Shown in pieces: positions 57,657 to 64,000 of a DNA stretch of 64,000 nt (the first letter of the stretch is position 1; each line of letters begins with the position of its first letter). The DNA comes from Epiperipatus broadwayi (Eukaryota; Onychophora; Udeonychophora; Euonychophora; Peripatidae): assembly GCA_028023455.1 (NCBI GenBank), contig JAQFVV010006255.1:5690501-5754500 (forward strand). Direction: 5' to 3'. The notes under the pieces are model-generated. The model saw nothing but the letters and a program-made list of their open reading frames with translations, ran no database searches and had not been told where the DNA came from. The translations under genes were made by a program, and so were the position numbers.

Positions 57657-58351
57657 TGGGGTTTACACTAATTTTATGCTTAAGTTTTTTAAATTCATAT
57701 TCGTGTTGTTGTTTTTTTTTTGTAGTAGCGTGCTAATATATTCCGTAGACTCATTCAACAAGCAACGTTCGGCTTTAACGCCCACTTTTAGGTCTAACAC
57801 GGTGGGAATGGAAAATATTTCAACATTCATTTCCGCTTAAGTGTAATAGTAACGATAAGAAGCCCAAGTTATAAGCACTAACGAGCATTACTCATCGTTT
57901 TGAGTCTTACAGGCTCACGGCAACTTGGTCTGCCTTCCCCTTTATTGGGATCCCTGCTAGAAATAGTCTGATGGGTATATAAAGGTGGTCTTATGTTAAT
58001 ATACTGCATACTAGGACTTGGGGCTATGTTTTTCCCCTCTTCAGTAACCGCCTACCCGGTCAAATACTTGTGACTTATGTCTACATCAGCCACGATCGTG
58101 TTTTATTTTAGACATATCAAAAAAAATATACATACATTTTTTTCTTTCTGGAAGTCATATTAAAAAAATATTTTTTTTATATTTTAATAATCAGGGTTTA
58201 ATTAGTTTGTTAGTTTATATAATTTTTTTTTTAAAAATTACTATTTATTTTCCGGCTGTGAGTTTCTTTAGGTCATCGTTGTAACGTTCTTTATTATTAT
58301 AACTTATCTCAGGTTGTAGTTGTTAAATCGAAGCCCGAGTTGGGTCGCCAT
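57657..58351. other. Interior of the inverted LTR pair
   Basis: A 0.7-kb stretch without ORF. It contains GGGTATATAAAGGTGG (57975-57990), a TATA-like element followed by pyrimidine-rich sequence that may be a piece of another LTR. On the right it contains the primer-binding-type sequence of the right LTR. It is GC-richer than the flanking intron. Confidence 0.55.
58335..58351 (-). promoter_or_regulatory. Primer-binding-site candidate next to the right LTR
   Basis: The minus strand reads TGGCGACCCAACTCGG directly after the LTR end. TGGCGACC-type sites are common next to 5' LTRs of animal LTR elements. This orients the original element on the minus strand. Confidence 0.5.
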
Positions 58352-59709
58352 TATAACGTTTTCCGTTTTGCTAGGCCTCTACACGCTAATATAAACTGCA
58401 CATGAGTTGATCAAGCTATGTCAAAAAAGAAGAAAGTTATATTTCTATTCTAAAAACATAGCTATATTTCCTGATCAATTCGGCCTATTAATTGTTGAGA
58501 ATTGTGCTATTGACGAAATCAGCTTTTAATTTATTTAATCTGGGTGCCAGAATTCCTAAGAATTCGTTGAAATCGTCATATAACATCTCACAAATAAAAA
58601 AAAAAACTTTTAAACTAATCGGTATTACATCATACCGTAACGAGAATTATTTTCTCTTTTTTGATTATTATTCCTGGGTTTGTTTAAACATATTGGCAAG
58701 GTAAATTCCGTTTTAAATCTTATTAAACTAATAATAAATTTAATACTAAAAAAATAACTATTATTAATAACGGACAAATGAAAATTGATATTAGAAATAT
58801 TTTTATTATTATAACAGATTAAACATCTGTTTAAGTTAAAATGAGAATTCCTAATCAAGTAAATCAGAGAGAACACATATTAATTCAAATATGATGCAAT
58901 CAATAAAATAAAATAATTAATTAAAAAGTTCTGGTATAAACAAAAGTCTCTTGTATAGAAAAAATGAAAGTCTCTATCGGGATTATTTTAAGACTTGTTT
59001 GCAAACACTTAATTTTGTCACAATCAGGAATAAGTAGTCTTAACTTACCGGTAAGTTTTGTGAATTCACGAAGGTTGTAGATAACTATGGATAGTTTTTC
59101 GGGGTTGAATTGAGCTCACGGCCTTTGATTATTAGTTGATCTTGGTGCTGGTTCCATAGGCTAGTCGCGTAAGCTTCTCTGGTGTCCATCGGTAATGATG
59201 TCAGCTAAAGCTCCGGTCTACTCTCGTATGAATAACTTTTTCATCGTAGAGTGGTCTGGATTCTTTAATCCAAAACCAACCAAAAGAATATCAGCTAAAC
59301 CAAGACGTTCCTCCAACCGAATCCCTCCTTTTTATACTAGAGGTCCCGTTGTCGGACTTCTGCGCATGCTAATATCATGGCGTTTTGTGTTTATAATCTT
59401 ATACAGTCTTTATCATTTTTCAATTACTAATTTCTCTTTTTTTTTTATCAAGTTTTTCGGCCATGTTTAATTAGCTAAAATATTTTTCTTTTAGCTTGTC
59501 TTTTTACTTGCTTTTGGAATTCTTTTGTTCTCTCTAATTCTACTTTTATTTCCAGTTAAGTAAAAAAAAATATGAAAGAAAAATTTAACTTTCATTGTAC
59601 GTTATTTTTTTAAAAAAAAAATTAGTCAAAAAAAAATCTAAATTTACTTTTATTTTTTAGCTTTTACCAAATGCCAATATATTTGCAACATATATAAATA
59701 AACGTTACA
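58352..59709 (-). repeat. Right LTR of the inverted pair
   Basis: The minus-strand copy has its TATA box at 59329-59336 (minus). The same short frames occur in both arms (for example the 83/84-codon ones at 57136-57390 and 58625-58876) but are not conserved in the solo LTR, so I do not call them genes. Confidence 0.85.
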
Positions 59710-59866
59710 ATATATAATTGCAGAAAAAAGGATTAGTAATTTAATATCAGTGATATTCTATTGGTTTATTTTACTATTAGTTGGGGTCATATGATTTATA
59801 CATATATGTTGATTTTTATTTCAATTGTACTCTAAGATGTTTTTCTTTTCTTTGTCTTTTTTTAAG

Positions 59867-59956
59867 ATTAATTCATCTTTGACAATTTCTGATCTTAAAG
59901 ATTCTAAAGTTTCAAATTCTGATGTCCATGAATATTGGATGAAACAGGCAAAAGAT
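59867..59956 (+). CDS. Coiled-coil gene, exon 12 (last in window)
   Basis: This 90-nt exon is phase 0 at both ends and encodes 30 residues, from INSSLTISDLKDSKV to YWMKQAKD. The acceptor TTTTTTTAAG ends at 59866 and the donor GTAAAT is at 59957. The Ser/Asp-rich start is followed by the beginning of a helix (YWMKQAKD). The frame is still open at the donor, so at least one further exon lies beyond 64000. I found no further convincing exon between 59957 and the end. Confidence 0.82.
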
Positions 59957-60161
59957 GTAAATATGTAATTTTAATATTTTTATATTTCAAATTCCAATAT
60001 AGATAACAATCAACAATCTCAAACTGATGTCAAGGCAAAACTCATTTTAACAATAAAAGTAAAATCCCCTTGTTGGTTGTTATCTATATTGGGATTGTCT
60101 AAATGTTGACTGGTTTCTAATGATTACTTATAAACCCATTTAACCTTGAATATTATTCCAT

Positions 60162-60831
60162 TTATATATAAAAGTCATATTTTGCGGGTTCATCCATGTT
60201 AAAAAATTTAAATATTGATATACTGACATTTCGAGTTGATCACACAAGTCATCTACTGGGTGATAAAAAGTAGAAAGACAGTTGTAGAGGTGCTATAATC
60301 ACTAATTTGAAAAAAAATGTTAAAGTTCCACCAACAGCAAAAATGTTAAATTAAGAATGTTTTTTAAAAAAAATCTTTCCAAATAGGAGGAAGTTTGCTT
60401 GTATCATCTCGCTTATTGATATAATCTGGCTTTTTAAGTATCTCAATGGCTTCTCTAATTTTGCACTGATAGAGATTATCACATTTGGATAGTACCAGGA
60501 TCATATCCAGATGTGATAATCTTTACCACTACAAAATTAGAGAAGCCATTGAGATACTTAAAAGGCCAGATTGTATCAATAAGTGAGATGATACGTGCAA
60601 ACTTCCTTCTATTTGGAAAGATTTTTTTAAAAAACATTCTTAATTTAACATTTTTGCTGTTGATGGAACTTTAATGTTTTTTTTCAAATCAGTGATTGTA
60701 GCACCTCTACAATCGTCTTTCTATCTTTTATCACCCAGTAGATGACTTGTGTGATCAAGTCGAAATGTCGGTGTATCAATATTTAAATTTTTTAACACGG
60801 ATAAACCCGCAAAATATATCTTTTATATATG
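60162..60831. repeat. Palindromic Penelope tail: two 3' ends head to head
   Basis: Two inverted arms of about 330 bp (60162-60491 and 60504-60831) are near-perfect complements with about 12 bp between them. Each arm encodes, reading outward from the centre, a C-terminal fragment CKIREAIEILKKPDY followed by INKRDDTSKLPPIWKDFF and a stop (minus 60466-60367; plus 60530-60631, slightly degraded). This resembles the end of GIY-YIG-containing Penelope proteins. A 3' UTR follows with GATGACTTGTGTGATCAAGT and CGAAATGTC. The RT is wholly absent. A diverged direct repeat of about 50 bp flanks the palindrome (60077-60125 and 60914-60962). Confidence 0.75.
60736..60770 (+). ncRNA. Hammerhead-like motif in the palindromic Penelope tail
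   Basis: TAGATGA, stem CTTG-TGTGAT-CAAG, T, CGAAA follows the CTGANGA-stem-GAAA order with two changes in the first three bases. The inverted copy is at 60226-60258 on the minus strand. It is probably a decayed ribozyme core. It needs structure modelling of the full flanks. Confidence 0.4.
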
Positions 60832-61248
60832 CAACCCATGAAAATCTTCATATCAACATATATATATATATTGTTACAATGAGGTTGCCTTGACAACAGT
60901 TTGAAATTGTTGATTGTTATAGATAGTGGGATTGTCTAAGTGTTGATTAGTTTTTAATGATATATACAGTGATGATATCCCAAATTTCCAAGAACTGGTT
61001 CTCTAAAGATAGGCTGTATTTAAGAACCTATTCTGTTTATTTTTCTTCTTTTTAAGCATTGAAGCATTCACTTCTTGGTTTCATACCTAAATGTTTTTGG
61101 CAACTTCTCAGAAATTTTGCATGACCTCCCCCCCCCCCATATACAAAAAAGTACAACAGTGCACATGCACACTATGATGTACTTTGCAATCTCACTCACG
61201 GGATCAAAAAGAATTAAACCATTTTTATAATTGGAAAAAAAAACTTAT
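60832..61248. other. Interval between Penelope tail and hAT relic
   Basis: It holds an AT tract (60861-60870), one of the direct repeats flanking the Penelope palindrome, and a C9 run at 61128-61137. I see no gene. Confidence 0.5.
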
Positions 61249-63434
61249 TTATTTGGCAAGATATTTCCATATTGACATTCTATTTGCATCATATGTCTCT
61301 TCGGGTTGATGATGCTTTTTGACTATAGCATCATCAGCTGTGTTGTCATTTCTTGGCCAAACTTGAACTGAGTCACTGCAATCCCAATGATCTAATGGAA
61401 GACCTATCCAATTTATTAGTAGACAATTTGCCACATTTTTCACTTCGATGTGATTTCTTTTATCTGAATAAATTGCGTTCATCACAGAAAACCTTCATTC
61501 AGCCTCTATGGAACTCACAACAATGGTTTTAATTATATTTTTAGCTCTTTGGATAGTTTTAGGTGCAATATGTTTCTGGTGATTTCTCATAACATTTTCA
61601 ACATAATCACAGAAATCATTAACTGAAATCTCATGATGAAATAATTTCTCTTCAAATTCTTTCCAGGGAACTACAGCTTCTTCCAGATTCAAAGCATCTG
61701 GGTTCACAATTTTAACTAATTGATGGAATTTATGATTTCTATCTTGAATATTATTTCTTACGATATTACAATCCATTAATCTTAATATCATATTTGTTGT
61801 CCCTACATTCAGTACTTTTAGATGGGGAAGACTCACATATTTGTTGTCTTCAACAAAATTAACATGCAGGAATTCCTTATAAGAGATAGTTTCATTTAAT
61901 ATGTTTTTTGTAAGTACCATTCTTCTCTCTGATATTCAAACACTTTAATTGTTATCTTAATCAATTGTTCAGTATGCAATATATATATACACTTCTTCCT
62001 TGAAGAGCATCCACCAACAAAAATTTTCTTCTAGTATATTGATTATTAAAGCCAGGTCTCTCATAAAATATTTGTTGGAGAGATGTTTGCCCATTCCAAA
62101 AAATTTCTTATTAGTAAAAAAAAAATCATACAGTGCTGGATAGGCTCGCCATATTGCAACTGCTGATCTATGACTGCATGCTGCCCATCATGGGTCAAAA
62201 AGTCTACCAATTTTTAGCATTTCAATTCCCAAATTGGTTGAAATTTTATTCAGTGTCATTTGGTTTTTATTAGACTGACGGAAGATTTTGTATATTTCAT
62301 CAATAAATGCTTTAAAGTGATTCATTTGCTTTATGTCTTTGATAGAATCCTCCAGCACAAGCTGAAGGCAATGACTCAAACAATGCCAAACAATAAACTC
62401 AGGATAGTGTTTTTTTTATTTTAACATTCACTCCTGACCACCTTCCCAGGATTAAACTTGCTCCATCTGAACAAAATCCAATCAAATTATTCTTCAAATG
62501 TGGAATATCAAATCTTACTGAATGCAGACTTTGAAGTAGAGCAGTATAAATGGTTTCAGCATCTTTGTTTTGTAATTCCACTAAATCTACAAACCTTGTT
62601 GGTGAAAAATCTATATCTTCAATCTTAATAAAAATGATAAAGACTGGTTTGCATGATATTGTTGATGCCTCATTAATTATAACACATGTCTTTAAATTCT
62701 GATCTATTATTTTTCTAAACACTTCCTCTTTAATGTATTTTGCAATGTGCTCAACAATTTTGACAGCTGCGAATCGAGAATGGAGTCCCACTCCCATATC
62801 TAACCCATTCTTTTTTTGTAATTCTATCAAATGTTCAATATCAGAAAACGGTCAGTTTAGTTTTGCTAAAGTGCAAACCGTATTGAAAATTTTACAAGTG
62901 GAGCTCATAAACTTTTTATGAGCTTTGTCTATGGATTTGGAAATTGCATTTTTTGCACTTTCTTTCAATTGCATCACACATATCTGGTGTGCTTTTGATG
63001 AAAAGTGTTCCTTTATTTTTTTTGAAGAGAGGCTTGTTGAACCATTTTATTTTTTTCTCCATTCTTTTGACACATGAGCTGCCTTCACTTTTATTGACTC
63101 GATTTTGACATAGATATCACACCCAAGCTTTTTTCCAATAATAAGTAAACCACAATATTTTTCTTTGAATTCATTGGCTTATTTCATATGGAAGGTCACT
63201 ATCTACATTTATTTTATATGCATCTTTTGTACTTTTGGAACTGGACAGCTTAATTGTGTTGCCAACATTATTTTCTGTTGTATCAGAAGAAACAGAAAAC
63301 AAAACTTGATTCAATATAAATAAATAAATAAAAACTTTATTCAAAATATCATCCTTTACTATCGTTTTCGATTCTGTATCAGTTTTTGGATCTTTTATAA
63401 AGAAATCCGATATTGTTTGGCATTTTCGTTTCAT
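61249..63434 (-). pseudogene. hAT transposase relic (KIAA1586-like), multiply broken
   Basis: Colinear pieces on the minus strand make up most of a domesticated-type hAT transposase. 63171-63434 is the N-terminus (KRKCQTISDFFIKDPK). 62399-62830 is the start of the catalytic domain with GVGLHSRFAAVKIVEHIA, IINEAST where the family has a D-E-S-T type motif (first catalytic Asp replaced by Asn) and CSDGASLILGR with the second Asp. 62188-62379 has SHCLQLVLEDSIKD. 61495-61920 is the mid to C-terminal part. 61249-61485 is the dimerisation end (MNAIYSDKRNHIEVKNVANC). Breaks: a frameshift around the T8 run near 62409, a TGA at 61492-61494 just before RFSVMN, and damaged stretches at 61921-62187 and 62831-63170. 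It is not active. No terminal inverted repeats could be fixed by eye. Confidence 0.82.
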
Positions 63435-64000
63435 TTCTTGTGAAGGGTTTATTTTTATTATATTCTCGTGTTATATTGGCCTTGGAAAAAAACAAACAAA
63501 CATCCAATTAATTGATTTTTAATACAAATGAGTGGTAACAAATCATAAAACTTAAATAAAATAGCAAAATTAAAAAAAAAAAAAAGGAAAAAACATTTGA
63601 AAACGAGTCATGCCATTTGATGAGCTATCTTCTTGCCAAGTTATTCTAGAAAAAAATATGTTGAACTCAATGTTAAAAAAAGACACTGTTATACCAGATA
63701 TAGCAATTTACATGGAAATAATACTATAAACTTATTACAGCTGGTCATCCATTAAATTTACTAATCAAATAAAAACAAATCTTGCATGATAAATATGTAA
63801 GTGAAGAAATAAAATATTTAAATAAAAAATAAAAGTTAAATAAATATTTAAAACAACGTCGGCATAACAAAATCATTGGAACAATGGTTTTATGTTACTG
63901 TTTATTTTCGCAATGATATGTTCTTTTGAATGAAGTTATTTTATCTTTAAAGTAAAATAATTTCAGCAAGAGTAAATTTCATCAAATACATTTGTGCCGA
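63435..64000. other. Right end of window
   Basis: AT-rich sequence beyond the hAT N-terminus with an A-rich run near 63570. I see no gene, exon or repeat that I can support. Confidence 0.5.

Larger units (their letters stand above)
56303..59709. mobile_element. Inverted pair of LTRs around a 0.7-kb interior
   Basis: Two 1.35-kb LTR copies of the family seen as a solo LTR at 38187 face away from each other: plus orientation 56303-57656, minus orientation 58352-59709. They are nearly identical to each other. The right copy ends TTATA on its strand and is followed by ATGGCGACCCAACTCGG, a primer-binding-type sequence (58351 downward). The left copy lacks the last few bases and has no such site. 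The outer ends are TGTAACG/CGTTACA inside AT-rich TATAT sequence. The interior (57657-58351) has no ORF. LTR retrotransposons normally have direct LTRs, so this is a rearranged or unusual element. It may form a 1.35-kb stem in RNA or single strand. Confidence 0.85.
53823..59866 (+). other. Intron 11 (6.0 kb)
   Basis: It contains the Ty3/gypsy relic (54770-56200) and the inverted LTR pair (56303-59709). In 53823-54770 I see only AT-rich intron. Confidence 0.6.
266..59956 (+). other. Host gene: long-intron coiled-coil protein, 12 exons, both ends missing
   Basis: This is the locus spanned by the 12 exons listed separately. The exons are joined by GT-AG introns from 74 nt to 19.2 kb, and every junction keeps one open frame: phase 0 after exons 1-4, phase 2 after exons 5-7, phase 0 after exon 8, phase 2 after exon 9, phase 0 after exons 10-12. 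The product is rich in E, K, Q, L and N. It shows heptad spacing through the first five exons and again in exons 8 and 11, and lower-complexity Ser/Asn-rich stretches in exons 9 and 12. There is no signal peptide, membrane segment or catalytic motif in what is visible. A structural or scaffold role (centrosome, cilium or similar) is only an inference from the coiled coil. No start or stop codon of the gene lies in the window. I do not recognise the family. Exons in the two longest introns could have been missed. Confidence 0.75.

Noticed and set aside
56542-59470. Matching 91- and 83/84-codon ORFs in the two inverted LTR arms
   Set aside because: They are the same sequence read in mirror arms. 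The frame is not kept in the diverged solo LTR at 38 kb.
59998-60962. One simple large MITE covering the whole region
   Set aside because: The core palindrome encodes a Penelope C-terminus, and the flanks include direct as well as inverted repeats, so a single MITE does not explain it.
1-64000. CRISPR array, bacterial operon, rRNA or phage features
   Set aside because: Short GT-AG exons, animal-type transposons and tRNA-derived repeats show nuclear animal DNA. No regularly spaced identical repeats with unique spacers were seen.

Overview
This window is animal nuclear DNA, most likely from an invertebrate. It is strongly AT-rich, with GT-AG introns, many (AT)n tracts and most of its length made of transposable elements. 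I cannot name the species. The element mix (RTE-type LINE, Penelope-like elements with a GIY-YIG nuclease, Ty3/gypsy relics, LTR elements lacking pol, a KIAA1586-like hAT relic, foldback elements) is typical of large invertebrate genomes.

The only host gene I can support runs on the plus strand across almost the whole window. I reconstructed 12 small exons (266-349, 5498-5665, 24887-24970, 25046-25213, 26635-26807, 27919-27951, 28026-28067, 29335-29428, 44600-44655, 49443-49536, 53634-53822, 59867-59956). Each has AG/GT boundaries and their reading phases fit end to end. Together they encode about 425 residues, mostly coiled coil. Both ends of the gene lie outside the window. The first four exons are 84, 168, 84 and 168 nt (28 or 56 codons, phase 0), and a 14-residue heptad register continues across their junctions. 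I cannot assign the protein to a named family.

Everything else is intronic and mostly mobile DNA. Region by region: 0-5.5 kb, a hairpin repeat and a foldback repeat; 5.5-25 kb, a tandem duplication, a nested inverted repeat (11.5-12.5 kb), a young 6.6-kb LTR element with an antisense gag and no pol (16.0-22.6 kb) and a LINE relic; 25-29.5 kb, a cluster of exons with palindromic repeats between them; 29.5-44.6 kb, a foldback element with a tRNA-like centre, a second pol-less LTR element (30.0-36.8 kb), a LINE relic, a solo LTR and a nearly intact RTE LINE with a 12-bp target duplication (40.06-43.36 kb, minus); 44.6-53.6 kb, a tRNA-Gly(TCC)-like sequence, a palindromic MITE and a Penelope-like element with an inverted copy of its own tail; 53.8-64 kb, a Ty3/gypsy pol relic, a 3.4-kb inverted pair of LTRs, a palindromic Penelope tail and a broken hAT transposase.

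The observations I rate highest are the 28-residue exon modules, hammerhead-ribozyme-like motifs that recur at Penelope termini, the placement of all LTR insertions in (AT)n tracts, and the inverted LTR pair. All identifications are from reading the sequence; no database search was run.
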